NCBI RefSeq assembly: GCF_001995215.1
Contig: NZ_MUXN01000015.1
Span: 124,001 to 188,000, forward strand
Source: Amycolatopsis azurea DSM 43854
Lineage (GTDB): Bacteria > Actinomycetota > Actinomycetes > Mycobacteriales > Pseudonocardiaceae
Reading direction: 5' to 3'
Length of the DNA stretch: 64,000 nt
Position 1 is the first letter of the stretch. Every line of letters begins with the position of its first letter. Made by a program: the position numbers and the translations under genes. The notes under the pieces were generated by a model. It saw only the letters and a program-made list of their open reading frames with translations, was not told where the DNA came from and searched no databases. Positions 52,336-60,820 of the stretch are shown here, in pieces.

Positions 52336-53043
52336 CTAGACCGAGTCCTTGGTCGCGGTCCAGCCGCCGTCCACCACCAGCTTTGTCCCGGTGACGTACG
52401 AGGCCGCGGGCGAGGCCAGGAACGCGATCACCTCGGCGACCTCCGCGGGATCCCCGAGCCGTCCCGCCGGCGTGGCCCGGACGGCGCGGGCGTGGTCGGC
52501 CTCGGACACGCGGTCCCAGGCCGGGGTCTGGATCGGACCGGGCAGGACGGAGTTCACGCGGACGTCGGGCGCGTACTCGACGGCCAGCTGGCGGCCGAGC
52601 GCGACCAAAGCTCCCTTGCTCGCCGCGTAGGCCGGCCTCCCGGGGAGTCCGACGAGAGCGTGCACCGAGGAGACCAGCACGATCGATCCCCGGCGCTCCC
52701 GCAACGACGGAAGACAGGCTTTGGCGCCGAGATACGCGCCCGCGAGGTTGACGTCCAGCTGCCGGTCCCAGTCCGTCCTCTCGAGTTCGTGCAGCGGCGC
52801 CACCACGACGGTGAACGCGTTGCTGACCAGGACATCCACCCCTCCGCAGGCCTTTTCGGCGAGCTCGACGGCCCGCCGCCAGGTGCCTTCGTCGGACACG
52901 TCGCCGACGACGCCGTGCTCCAGCCCCGGCTGCTCGGTGATGTCCACGCCGACGACGGTGTGCCCGGCCGCGGCGAGGCGGGTCGCGGTCGCCGCGCCGA
53001 TACCGGACGCGGCCCCCGAAACGATCGCGCAGGATGTGGTCAA
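52336..53043 (-). CDS. Short-chain dehydrogenase/reductase (SDR)
   Basis: The 235-residue classical SDR has the cofactor motif SGAASGIGAA (about 9-18) and the catalytic residues Ser126, Tyr139 and Lys143 (YAASK). The C-terminal PGPIQTPAW and YVTGTKLVVDGGW segments are also typical. The Asp after the second strand (VGVDIT) suggests NAD(H). The NAG-type motif is SNAF rather than NNAG, a mild deviation. The substrate is unknown. The TTG start has GGAGGAGA eight bases upstream. It diverges from the lactonase gene with 42 bases between the starts. Confidence 0.87.
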   Translation of the reverse strand: MTTSCAIVSGAASGIGAATATRLAAAGHTVVGVDITEQPGLEHGVVGDVSDEGTWRRAVELAEKACGGVDVLVSNAFTVVVAPLHELERTDWDRQLDVNLAGAYLGAKACLPSLRERRGSIVLVSSVHALVGLPGRPAYAASKGALVALGRQLAVEYAPDVRVNSVLPGPIQTPAWDRVSEADHARAVRATPAGRLGDPAEVAEVIAFLASPAASYVTGTKLVVDGGWTATKDSV

Positions 53044-53085
53044 AAGGGATTCTCCTCCACCTCGGCTTGCTGCACAGTGTGCCTC

Positions 53086-54111
53086 GTGACTTCTGCGAAC
53101 GACGACCGGACTCTGCTCATCGTCGGCTGCTATACCGCCGCGAGCGACGGGAACGGCGAAGGCATCGGTACCTTCTGGCGCGACGGGCGGACCGGGGAGC
53201 TGACCCCGGCTGGCTCGCTCGAACTCGACTCACCGAGCTGGCTGACCCCGCATCCCACGCTGCCGGTGCTCTACGCCGTGAACGAGACGGCCGAAGGCGC
53301 GATCACCGCCGTGGCTGTCGCCGAAGACGGCACCTTGGAGGTCCTGAACTCGCTCCCGGCCGGTGGCGCGGACCCGTGCCATCTGGCGGTCACTCCCGAC
53401 GGCCGGTTCCTGTTGTGCGCCAACTACAGCGGCGGCAGCCTGGCCGTGTTCGCACTGGGCGCGGACGGGGTGCCCACCGTGCGCACGGCACTCGTCCAGC
53501 ACGAAGGCGCCGGCCCTATATCCGACCGGCAGGAAGCGGCGCACGTCCACATGGCCGTGGTCGACGAGACCGGCACGCTGGTCAGCGCCGTCGATCTCGG
53601 CGCCGACGAGATCCGCAGCTACCGCCTCGGCGAGGAAGGCGAGCTGATCCCGCTGTCGGTGTCGACGCTGCCCGCCGGGACCGGCCCCCGCCAGCTGGTC
53701 CGGCGCCCCGGTACGAACCACGCGTACGTCCTCGGCGAACTGGCCGCTTCGCTGCTGACGGTGCGGGAAGAGCCGCCAGGCACGTTCGCCGTCGAGAACT
53801 CCACTCCCGCGCCCCTCGATCCCGGTGGTGACAACCTTCCCGGCCAGCTCACGCTGCACGACGACCGGTTGTTCGTGTCGAACCGGGGCCCCGAGACGGT
53901 CACGGAGTTCACTTTCGACGGAGTCCTCCCGAAGGCCGTCGCCGATCACGGCACCGGCGAATGGCCTCGGCATTTCTCGATCGTCGGCGATCATTGTTAT
54001 GTCGCGGCGCAGAGCGCCGACGCGATCCAGGCATACGAGCTAGCGACCTGGCGGCTGATCGGCACTTATCCGGTCGGGAGCCCGGCTTTCGTCGGCCCCT
54101 GGCGAGCCTGA
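53086..54111 (+). CDS. Lactonase-family seven-bladed beta-propeller protein
   Basis: The 341-residue protein matches the 6-phosphogluconolactonase / carboxy-muconate cyclase-like lactonase family: VGCYTA at the start, repeated blades with PSWLTPHPTLPVLYAVNE and DPCHLAVTPDGRFLLCANYSGGS, and a late GEWPRHFSIVG. There is no signal peptide, so it is cytosolic. It may hydrolyse a sugar lactone. The GTG start at 53086 is the likeliest; another GTG lies three codons upstream and no clear ribosome-binding site distinguishes them. Confidence 0.85.
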   Translation: MTSANDDRTLLIVGCYTAASDGNGEGIGTFWRDGRTGELTPAGSLELDSPSWLTPHPTLPVLYAVNETAEGAITAVAVAEDGTLEVLNSLPAGGADPCHLAVTPDGRFLLCANYSGGSLAVFALGADGVPTVRTALVQHEGAGPISDRQEAAHVHMAVVDETGTLVSAVDLGADEIRSYRLGEEGELIPLSVSTLPAGTGPRQLVRRPGTNHAYVLGELAASLLTVREEPPGTFAVENSTPAPLDPGGDNLPGQLTLHDDRLFVSNRGPETVTEFTFDGVLPKAVADHGTGEWPRHFSIVGDHCYVAAQSADAIQAYELATWRLIGTYPVGSPAFVGPWRA

Positions 54112-54114
54112 TTC

Positions 54115-54151
54115 GTTCAGCGGGCTGAACGCTTTGTTCAGCCCGCTGAAC
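54115..54151. terminator. Hairpin after the lactonase gene
   Basis: Arms GTTCAGCGGGCTGAAC (54115-54130) and GTTCAGCCCGCTGAAC (54136-54151) are exact complements around five bases, and each is itself palindromic. It starts four bases after the stop. An A-rich, T-rich stretch follows. Confidence 0.8.
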
Positions 54152-54199
54152 AAAGACGGATTTCTTTCTTTTCGAGGCGAATTAAGGTCTTGACGCAAC

Positions 54200-54211
54200 T
54201 GGTTCAGACCA
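54200..54211. promoter_or_regulatory. DasR-like operator upstream of the alginate-lyase-family gene
   Basis: TGGTTCAGACCA keeps the TGGT...ACCA outer half-sites and AGACC of the dre core with one change from TGGTCTAGACCA in the centre. It is 56 bases before the start codon, the same spacing as the perfect dre before the chitinase gene. Confidence 0.65.
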
Positions 54212-54266
54212 TGACACTGAATCGCACGCCGCCGGTGACCTGGCTCACACCCGCCCGAGGAGAACC

Positions 54267-55436
54267 ATGTCCCTACCGAAGAAACTGTTCGCACTGGCCA
54301 CGCTCGTCCCGTTGGCGCTAGGGCTTTTCAGCGCGCCGTCCCAGGCCGCGCCCGCCACCTTCACCCACCCCGGCGTGCTGGTCAGCCGCCCGCAGCTCGA
54401 CTTCGTACGCACCAAGGTCCAGGCAGGCGCGCAACCGTGGAAACAGGCCTACGACGCGATGATGTCGAGTCCGTACGCCTCACTGTCCCGGTCACCGAAA
54501 CCGCGCGCCGTCGTCGAATGCGGCCCCTATTCGAATCCGAATATCGGCTGTACCGATGAACGGCAAGACGCGATCGCCGCGTACTCCCTTTCTCTCGCGT
54601 GGTACATCACTCGCGACGCGAAATACGCGACCAAGGCGATCGAGATCATGGACGCCTGGTCCGCGGTACTGAAAGATCACACGAACAGCAACGCGCCCCT
54701 GCAATCGGCCTGGTCGGCCTCGTCATGGCCGCGCGCGGCGGAAATCATCAAGCACACCTACACGAGCTGGCCGAATTCCGGCCGCTTCGGCACCATGCTC
54801 AGGAACGTGTACCTGCCGAAGGTGATCAACGGCAGTCACAGCAATGGGAACTGGGAACTCAGCATGACCGAGGCCTCGATCGGCATCGCCGTGTTCCTCG
54901 ACGACAAGACGAGCTACGACAAGGCCGTCGCGAAGTTCCGCACCCGCGTGCCCGCCTACCTCTACCTCACCGGTGACGGCGCGCTCCCGAAGACCGCGCC
55001 CGGCAGCGGCCTGGACACCCGCGACAAGATCGTGAAGTACTGGCAGGGTCAGACGACGTTCGTCAACGGCCTCTCGCAGGAGACCTGCCGGGACTTCACC
55101 CACACCGGCTACGGCCTCGCCGCCATCGCGAACTTCGCCGAGACCACCCGCATCCAGGGCCAGGATCTCTACCCCGAGATCGGCGACCGCCTCCGCGAAG
55201 GCCTCGGCTTCCACGCGAAGTACCAGATGGGCGCGGCCGTCCCGTCGTGGCTGTGCGGCGGCAGCCTGAAGCTCGGCCTGGGCCCGATCACCGAGGTCGG
55301 CTACAACCACTTCCACACCCGCCTCGGGCTCACCATGGCCAACACCGAGGCCCTCACCCTGCGCCAGCGCCCCGCGGGCACCAACAGCCTGTTCGTCTCC
55401 TGGCAGACCCTCACGCACGCCGACAACCCACAGTGA
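54267..55436 (+). CDS. Secreted alginate-lyase-family (PF05426-like) protein
   Basis: The 389-residue protein has a Sec signal peptide (about 1-27, ending SQAA) followed by an all-helical toroid domain. The motif NGNWELSMTEASIGIAVFLDD (NxNWE core) near residue 195 and a preceding WSASSWPRAAEII are typical of the alginate_lyase family. Other members act on other uronic or amino-sugar polymers, so alginate is not certain. The DasR-like site upstream suggests the substrate could be an amino-sugar polymer. A strong terminator follows the stop. Confidence 0.82.
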   Translation: MSLPKKLFALATLVPLALGLFSAPSQAAPATFTHPGVLVSRPQLDFVRTKVQAGAQPWKQAYDAMMSSPYASLSRSPKPRAVVECGPYSNPNIGCTDERQDAIAAYSLSLAWYITRDAKYATKAIEIMDAWSAVLKDHTNSNAPLQSAWSASSWPRAAEIIKHTYTSWPNSGRFGTMLRNVYLPKVINGSHSNGNWELSMTEASIGIAVFLDDKTSYDKAVAKFRTRVPAYLYLTGDGALPKTAPGSGLDTRDKIVKYWQGQTTFVNGLSQETCRDFTHTGYGLAAIANFAETTRIQGQDLYPEIGDRLREGLGFHAKYQMGAAVPSWLCGGSLKLGLGPITEVGYNHFHTRLGLTMANTEALTLRQRPAGTNSLFVSWQTLTHADNPQ

Positions 55437-55438
55437 CT

Positions 55439-55478
55439 CCGTGAGGGCCGCCTGATTGCGGCAGGGCGGCCCTCACGG
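55439..55478. terminator. Terminator hairpin after the alginate-lyase-family gene
   Basis: CCGTGAGGGCCGCC (55439-55452) pairs perfectly with GGCGGCCCTCACGG (55465-55478). It begins two bases past the TGA stop. There is no long T-tract, as is common in actinobacteria. Confidence 0.85.
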
Positions 55479-55575
55479 TCCGTTTTCCCAGCTCAGACAC
55501 ACAGTGACCCCTGGTTGCAAGCCCCTGTTCGGGACCCGCTAAAGTACTCACATCGCACTCCACGGAGCGCGGGTC

Positions 55576-55649
<74 letters not shown>

Positions 55650-55660
55650 CGGACAGAAAG

Positions 55661-55702
55661 ACCGCTTGATTGGGACTACAGTCCTGGTCAGGCGGTTTTT
55701 TC
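55661..55702 (+). terminator. Intrinsic terminator after tRNA-Pro
   Basis: ACCGCTTGATTGGGACT pairs with AGTCCTGGTCAGGCGGT (with mismatches) around ACA, followed by TTTTTT. It lies 11 bases downstream of the tRNA and is a typical factor-independent terminator. Confidence 0.85.
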
Positions 55703-56137
55703 GTTGCGGCGAAGATTATTTTTCGGGAAGCACCGAAGCATCTGCTTGGGGACCACGCGGGGACCAAGTTGATCTTCAGGCGCCCGAAGCGCACTTGACT
55801 GGAGCAAAAGAGGGTTCCCGACGTTCCCCCATCCGAGTGAATCCGGCAGCGTAAGCGCCAGAGGCTGTCTCCGCGTCGCTGACGCGAGCTTCCCCCGCGC
55901 GGGTGAACGTTCGCCTGCGTACAGTCACGGCGATCTGACACTGTGCCACCGGCTGACGTCCCGGATCAGCGTCAGCGGACCTGCAAGAAATGCGCGCAGG
56001 CCCCACCAATAGCGCCTTCGCGGAAATGTCGCCGCGGTGATCATCTAACGGCTTCGCGGGCCGCCGCGGCGGCGGGTTACGCAATTCGAGGATGGCTGCC
56101 CGTGGCCGGGGTCGACTGCAAGAACATCGCGCAAAAG
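55703..56137. other. Non-coding gap between tRNA terminator and integrase end
   Basis: About 435 bases hold no convincing gene. This is where an attL-type junction would lie. The sequence GGGGACCACGCGGGGACCAA at 55748-55767 contains a direct repeat of GGGGACCA and could be a recombinase arm site, which is speculation. Confidence 0.4.
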
Positions 56138-56170
56138 AAAACGCTCCGCCTTCGGAAAGGCGGAGCGTTT
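56138..56170 (-). terminator. Intrinsic terminator of the integrase gene
   Basis: Read on the minus strand, AAACGCTCCGCCTTT and AAGGCGGAGCGTTT form a strong stem with a CCG loop, followed by TCTTTT. It lies 20 bases past the integrase stop. Confidence 0.9.
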
Positions 56171-56190
56171 GTAGTGCGGCGAGAATTCAG

Positions 56191-57393
56191 TTATTTCACG
56201 ACGAGTAGCCGGGGTGTGCGTGGGGCGCGCAGGTGCTCGGTGAGGAGCTCCCCGGCGTCGGTGACGGTCTGCTGGTCGGGGTGCAGGTAGCGCTGGGTGG
56301 TAATGATCGAGCCGTGGCCGGCGATCTTCTGCAGGTGGTGCACCGGGACGCCGGCGTCGGCCATCCAGGTGAGCCCGGTGTGGCGCAGGTCGTGACGGCG
56401 CAGGTGCTCGTACCCGAGCTGGGTGACGATCTCGTCCCAGTGCGTCGCGTCGCGCAGGATCGCGGTGGTGACGCGGCCGCCGCGGGGCCCGACGAACAGC
56501 CGCGCGTCCGGGTTCCCGTCGGTCAGGGCGATCCGTTGCAGGACCAGGTCCCGGATGTCCTCGATGATCGGCACTTTCCGGGCTCGTTTGCCCTTGGTGC
56601 CCTTGTCCAGCAGCCCACCGGGCCCGGGCGTGGTCTGGCGCCGCAGGTTCCAGATCCAGTTCTTCGTGTCGATGTCCTTGACCCGGCAACCGGAGACCTC
56701 CCCGATCCGGGTCGCGGTACACGCCTCGAACACCACCACGTCGCCCCAGCCGCGGTACTCACGGTAGGACCGCGCGACGAGGGCGTCGGCCAGGGCGGTG
56801 AGCGTGTACCAATCCGGCAGCGCCAGCGCCCGCGGATCCTCCAGCTCGTCCTCGGCCAGCTTGTACTCCTTCTGCCACCCGGTCACCCGCGCCGGGTTGT
56901 ACTCGACGAGCCCGTCGCGGCGGGCCTGCTCCATGGCCCTGACCAGCGGCGCGATGCTGTTCTTCACCACCGACCGGCTGTAGCCGTCGGCGATCCACGC
57001 GTGCACCGCACGGTCGACCACACCGTTGGAGATCCTCCGCACCGGAAGATGCCCCACGGTCGGCACCACCCGCAACCGCCACCCGGCCATGTACGGGTCC
57101 AGGCTCTTCGTCTCCAGGCCCCGCATGATCAGCGGCATGTTCGCCTCGCCGTACTCGGCCAGCGGCATCGTCGCCATCCGCGGATCGATCCCGTTCTCGG
57201 CGTCGGCCTCGAGCTGCTCGATCCACTGCTGGGCCTCGCGCTCCTCGGCGAACGACTCCGACTTGCTCGGCCGCTTCTTCGTCACCGGATCGACCCAGCG
57301 CACCCGCGCCTTGTACGGCTTCGTCCGGCCCTCGCGGTACTCGATGTCCGCCGACAGCGAGATCCCGATCGGCACCACGATCGCAGCGGGCAT
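56191..57393 (-). CDS. int: Tyrosine site-specific recombinase (integrase)
   Basis: The 400-residue phage-type integrase has an AP2-like/arm-binding N-terminus with YKARVRWVDP (about 20-60) and a core-binding SAM-like domain (about 95-180). The catalytic domain has Arg in TATRIGEVSG, HDLRHTGLTW, GHGSIITTQRY and nucleophile Tyr369 in RYLHP. It would integrate or excise the element at tRNA-Pro. The ATG at 57393 overlaps the excisionase stop (TGATG), showing coupling; an in-frame extension upstream lies inside the excisionase gene and is not credible. All active-site residues look intact. Confidence 0.93.
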   Translation of the reverse strand: MPAAIVVPIGISLSADIEYREGRTKPYKARVRWVDPVTKKRPSKSESFAEEREAQQWIEQLEADAENGIDPRMATMPLAEYGEANMPLIMRGLETKSLDPYMAGWRLRVVPTVGHLPVRRISNGVVDRAVHAWIADGYSRSVVKNSIAPLVRAMEQARRDGLVEYNPARVTGWQKEYKLAEDELEDPRALALPDWYTLTALADALVARSYREYRGWGDVVVFEACTATRIGEVSGCRVKDIDTKNWIWNLRRQTTPGPGGLLDKGTKGKRARKVPIIEDIRDLVLQRIALTDGNPDARLFVGPRGGRVTTAILRDATHWDEIVTQLGYEHLRRHDLRHTGLTWMADAGVPVHHLQKIAGHGSIITTQRYLHPDQQTVTDAGELLTEHLRAPRTPRLLVVK

Positions 57394-57614
57394 CAGGCCG
57401 TCACCTTCTCCGGATCCACCCGACGGCTCCGCAGCCACGTGTCGACGTCCGCCGCGCTGTAGACGATCACCCGCTCCGACAACGGCACGAACGGCGGCCC
57501 CTGCGGCGGCTTCGCCGTCCGCCACCGCCGCACCGTCGACGGATCCACATGCAACAGCGCCGCCACCTCCTCCGTCGACAACCACGTCCCATCCACCAGC
57601 AGCGGCTCCGTCAC
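57393..57614 (-). CDS. xis: Excisionase / MerR-like helix-turn-helix DNA-binding protein
   Basis: The 73-residue protein has the winged-helix excisionase pattern WLSTEEVAALLHVDPSTVRRWR followed by a wing and VIVYSAADVDTWLRSRR, as in the DNA-binding domain, excisionase family. It would bend the attachment-site DNA and steer the integrase toward excision. The GTG start is chosen because it directly precedes the fold and has GGGGGAG upstream. It is translationally coupled to the integrase. Confidence 0.9.
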   Translation of the reverse strand: MTEPLLVDGTWLSTEEVAALLHVDPSTVRRWRTAKPPQGPPFVPLSERVIVYSAADVDTWLRSRRVDPEKVTA

Positions 57615-58544
57615 GACTCCCCCACCCCGCCACGCGACGGGACGCTGAACGTCCCGGGCACTGCCGTGTGACCGCCAAAGACCGGGCACACCCGAGGGGA
57701 AGGCAAGATCAGCGGAGGCAAGATGAAGCGTGGGACCGGACGACGTGCCGCGGTGAACACGAGAACGGGAACCCCATCCGATGTCCGAGCAGAGACAGCC
57801 AGGCGTGCCTGAAGGCGGCGGCAGAGGGGCTGGCTGATGACAGGGGGCACGACGGCCGGGCGCAGGGATGGCTTGCGGGACATGGGAGACCTCTCACGTA
57901 GCGATGAGTTGTCTCGTTCCGCCCGCGCTCAGCGCGGCGAGCCCCGTCCGAGTCCGTCCCTCGTCCCGCGAGACCACACAGGGTCTTCGAGCGGTCTGGC
58001 ATCCGCCTGGATCGGCCGCGCAATCCGTGCGCTGCCTTGATTCCCACGGTACGCGACAACACTGCGTTCGCAACACTGAAACCACGCGCACACTGTGATT
58101 TCCGCATGAGCTTCGGGCTTGGCGTGTGGTCCTGTTCGGGTCTGTTTCTGGTCCCCGGATGGGCCTGGATGGGCCATGGTCTTTTCGGGGTCTCAGACAG
58201 GGCGCCCCAAGGTCGCCGCAAAGACCAATACCGGACCTGGACAAGCTTTGAGGGCCAACCGTGGCCATGCTGAGGCCGTCTACGGGCCTTCACTCGGTGC
58301 AGTGGACAATCCGCACGACCATCGACACGCCGGGTTCAACGACCGCGGAGCCTTTCTAAATCTGGGGCGGCCAACCCTCCGGGCCGATTCCGCGCGTTGA
58401 GCTCCAGGTCGATCCGGGTGTCCGCCCGTTGGCCAGACGAGCACCTCGATCGGCGTGTTCTTCACGGAAGAACACCGCTTTACGCCAACGCAGAACCGGA
58501 AGGCGTGCCGGTTTCGACGGCCGAACGCTTCCACGTCGAGGTGG
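57615..58544. other. Region without a recognisable gene
   Basis: About 930 bases upstream of the excisionase show no coding pattern that I trust on either strand; the open frames are short and have compositions unlike proteins. Base composition is slightly lower in GC than the chromosome. In a complete element the replication and transfer genes would begin here, so this is probably degraded element DNA. Confidence 0.5.
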
Positions 58545-58690
58545 CGGGCGCCTACGAGTCAGTGGGTGATCTTGCGCGGGCGATCCCGCTGCACGAGACC
58601 ACCCTCACCGACAGCGAACGAGTCTTCGGTCCCGACCACCCCACAACCCAGATCATCCGCTCAAACCTCGACAAGGCGCGAACGACCTGA
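58545..58690 (+). pseudogene. Tetratricopeptide-repeat protein fragment
   Basis: The frame ending with TGA at 58688 encodes YESVGDLARAIPLHETTLTD and then SERVFGPDHPTTQIIRSNL, one repeat of the TPR_10/12 type common in large actinobacterial NB-ARC/TPR proteins. The frame can be extended back to 58397 but the upstream part does not look like protein. No start or ATPase domain is present, so this is the 3' remnant of a larger gene. Confidence 0.65.
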
Positions 58691-58853
58691 AGCCGCCATC
58701 GGGCGACCGCTACAGAACCTCGCGGACCGTAGATAGTCAGCGCACTTCCGTAGCTGTTCTGTAAGACTGCACCGCGCTGCTGCCCGTCCGCCGCGCCCTC
58801 GACGGCGCCGTCCTCGCCATCGACCTGCGCAACGCGCCGACCACGGCTGCGTG

Positions 58854-59018
58854 ATGGACTGGATGGCGCAAGCAGGTGCCTGCCGCACCACCTGGGCCAG
58901 CATCGGGGCCCTGCTCACCGACACCGCCCAACGCCTCGACCGTCCAACCACGAACGAAACCCCGCCGCGGTCAGGAGAGCCGACCGTACGCGACGACGGA
59001 GCACTGGCCTGGGCGTAA
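58854..59018 (+). CDS. Small hypothetical protein or gene remnant (54 aa)
   Basis: An ATG at 58854 opens a 54-codon frame beginning MDWMAQAGACRTTWASIGAL and rich in polar residues toward the end. Its codon positions have actinobacterial-like third-base GC in part. I recognise no family. It may be the end of a degraded gene, as the frame upstream also looks partly coding. It directly precedes the Imm26-like gene. Confidence 0.3.
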   Translation: MDWMAQAGACRTTWASIGALLTDTAQRLDRPTTNETPPRSGEPTVRDDGALAWA

Positions 59019-59100
59019 ACTCCAAGCGCGGACGCACAACGACATTGGTCACCACACGTAGTTCTCGGCCGCGTGGCATCCAGGGGCAGGGGGACTGAAT

Positions 59101-59550
59101 ATGGTTCAGAAGTTGCCGTATTCCCCAGGGGATGTCTTCGCGGTGCCACTTCGCGATCACGGGTACGCGCTCGGCGTCATCGCAAGGGCGGACGGGAACG
59201 GGATCGTGCTCGGGTACTTCTTCGGACCGCGCGTGGAGTCCCTCGACAACCTGCCGAACACCCCTGCCCTCGACGCCGATTCCGCGATGAAGATCAGCCG
59301 GTGCGGCGACCTCAGGCTAGTTCGCGAGGAATGGCCGGTCGTAGGACGGATGGAATCATGGGATTGTGCCCGATGGCCTGTCCCCGACTTCTGCAGGGAC
59401 GGGGATATCCGCGTCGTGTACGACGAGGAATCACTCACGGTGTCCCGGGAAGAACGCGCTGATCCGCACCAGTGCCGACACCTTCCACGAGACGGCCTCG
59501 AAGGGGCAGGCTTCGTGGAGATCACACTAACTCGGCTCCTTGGTGCGTAA
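59101..59550 (+). CDS. Imm26-like immunity protein
   Basis: The 149-residue protein fits the immunity protein 26 family: GDVFAVPLRDHGYALGVIAR at the start, GYFFGPRV, then GDLRLVREEWPVVGRMESWDCARWPVPDFCR and a VVYDEESL segment. Imm26 proteins neutralise polymorphic-toxin nucleases or related effectors. No matching toxin gene is in the window, so it is an orphan immunity gene that may protect against toxins of related strains. It appears intact and sits among gene fragments next to an integrative element. Confidence 0.7.
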   Translation: MVQKLPYSPGDVFAVPLRDHGYALGVIARADGNGIVLGYFFGPRVESLDNLPNTPALDADSAMKISRCGDLRLVREEWPVVGRMESWDCARWPVPDFCRDGDIRVVYDEESLTVSREERADPHQCRHLPRDGLEGAGFVEITLTRLLGA

Positions 59551-60228
59551 GTATCGAAGCCAGTCTGCCCTTGCTCAGCGACATCGACTTCGCTCATGAG
59601 GCTCTCGGCTTCATTTACCTCGCACGCCCGACCAGCAGCAGGCGGTGTCGTCGCCGGCAACAGCTAGGCCATGTCGGCCAAGAGCAGCGCCAGGCTTCAC
59701 AACGGGATCCGCTTCCGTCGCACCTGGGATACCGGCCAGTCCTTCCTGCACAGGCTCGGCCCAGTCGAGCTCCAGAGTCCGGCCGCGTCGGCTTCCGCGA
59801 CCTGCTTGAAGAGCAGCGCTTTCCCGACACCCCGCGGCCGCGTTGGTTTCGGTGACGTAGCGGCGCGACCCACACCGGAACCAGCTGTCCTTCGCCCTGG
59901 ATAGGACGATGGCTGGATGAGGGTCTCGGCGTTGGCGGTCTTGAGGGCGTCCTCGTCGTTGGGCGCCCGCACGCGCCGGGGGGCCTTCTGCTGGTTCTCC
60001 AGATCCGCGAGAGCCTCGCTGCGCCGCTGATCGGCCTCGAACGCACATGACGGTTCCAAGTAGAGCAGTCCTCTGGTGAGTCGGTTGCCGCTCATCGGCA
60101 TGAGCGTACGTTCTTTCGCTGTGTATCGATCGCTTCGCGGCAGAAGCGGACGTTTCGCTGACCCCGACACAGCGGGCAGCCGACACCGATTTCAGCCCTC
60201 AACGGGCTTCCTCACAAGGAGAACATGA
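59551..60228. other. Mostly degraded DNA between Imm26-like and DUF2695 genes
   Basis: This 678-base interval has no intact gene. The minus strand holds a frame-shifted remnant (listed separately). The rest shows nothing I can support. Confidence 0.5.
59690..60101 (-). pseudogene. Frame-shifted remnant of an unknown protein
   Basis: From an ATG at 60101 the frame reads like protein for about 60 residues (LTRGLLYLEPSCAFEADQRR, then NDEDALKTANAETLIQPSSY). Coding-like sequence then continues in a second frame (PGEGQLVPVW) and a third (GVGKALLFKQVAEADAAGLW). Two or more frameshifts therefore interrupt a former gene. I do not recognise the family. Confidence 0.4.
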
Positions 60229-60528
60229 CTAGCCGAACACGTCCTCGGGATCGCAGTTCATGACGACCTCGCAATCGCAGTAGCCGCCGAGTTCGGCAAG
60301 CCCCGCGGCGACTGGAGTCCAGTCGAGATCGTGGCCCTCTGCCCAGGACCGGGCATGGCGCAACGTGTGGTCGCAGCCCTCCGAGAGCACGAGCCCATCC
60401 ACGAAATCGACGAGTGCCGCGAGCTGCTCACGACCAATCGGCAGCACCGCTGCGCGCCTCTCCTGGTCGGCCCGCTTGTACTGGTCACGAAGCTGCCGGC
60501 GCCTGGCCTTGTCGGGCGGAACTGTCAC
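60229..60528 (-). CDS. DUF2695-family protein
   Basis: The 99-residue protein shows the DUF2695 pattern: a basic N-terminal helix, then LVDFVDGLVLSEGCDHTLRH, SWAEGHDLDW and the ending GGYCDCEVVMNCDPE. The conserved Cys-Asp-His and CDCEV cysteines suggest metal binding. Its function is unknown. The start is GTG at 60528. It is intact despite lying among fragments. Confidence 0.8.
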   Translation of the reverse strand: MTVPPDKARRRQLRDQYKRADQERRAAVLPIGREQLAALVDFVDGLVLSEGCDHTLRHARSWAEGHDLDWTPVAAGLAELGGYCDCEVVMNCDPEDVFG

Positions 60529-60546
60529 CCTGCGATGCTCTCACGC

Positions 60547-60649
60547 GAAACGTCCGCCACGGCGACTCCAACTCCAAAGCGTCCAGGTCGACCGATTCCC
60601 ACGCCTGAACCTCCGCAGAGGCTCCGTTTGTGCATCGGTACCTGACCAT
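60547..60649 (-). pseudogene. Possible TnsA-like endonuclease N-terminal fragment
   Basis: From an ATG at 60649 about 35 codons read MVRYRCTNGASAEVQAWESV followed by DLDALELESPWRTFRV. This resembles the N-terminus of TnsA-like heteromeric transposase endonuclease subunits of actinobacteria, as I remember them. The frame then runs into unrelated sequence shortly before the DUF2695 start. It is a short remnant and the family call is tentative. Confidence 0.35.
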
Positions 60650-60820
60650 CGTCAACGTCGGGGCAGCCGCGCCGGCCATCACTACTTCGCTCGCACCAGG
60701 TAGCCATCGGCAAAGCCAACCTCCCGCCAACCAGACACAGCGAAGCGCGAAGCTACATCGGCATGTCGGTGGCAACCACTCAGACGGTCCAGCGTCTGTC
60801 ATCGACCCGAGCAACACAAC

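Noticed and set aside
56191..57678. A longer integrase starting at 57678
   Set aside because: The extra N-terminal 95 residues are the excisionase gene read in another frame and are Gly/Ala-rich noise; the ATG at 57393 is coupled to the excisionase stop.
57709..58293. A 194-codon frame on the - strand
   Set aside because: Composition is Arg/Pro/Ser-rich without any conserved segment and there is no ribosome-binding site; other frames are equally open.
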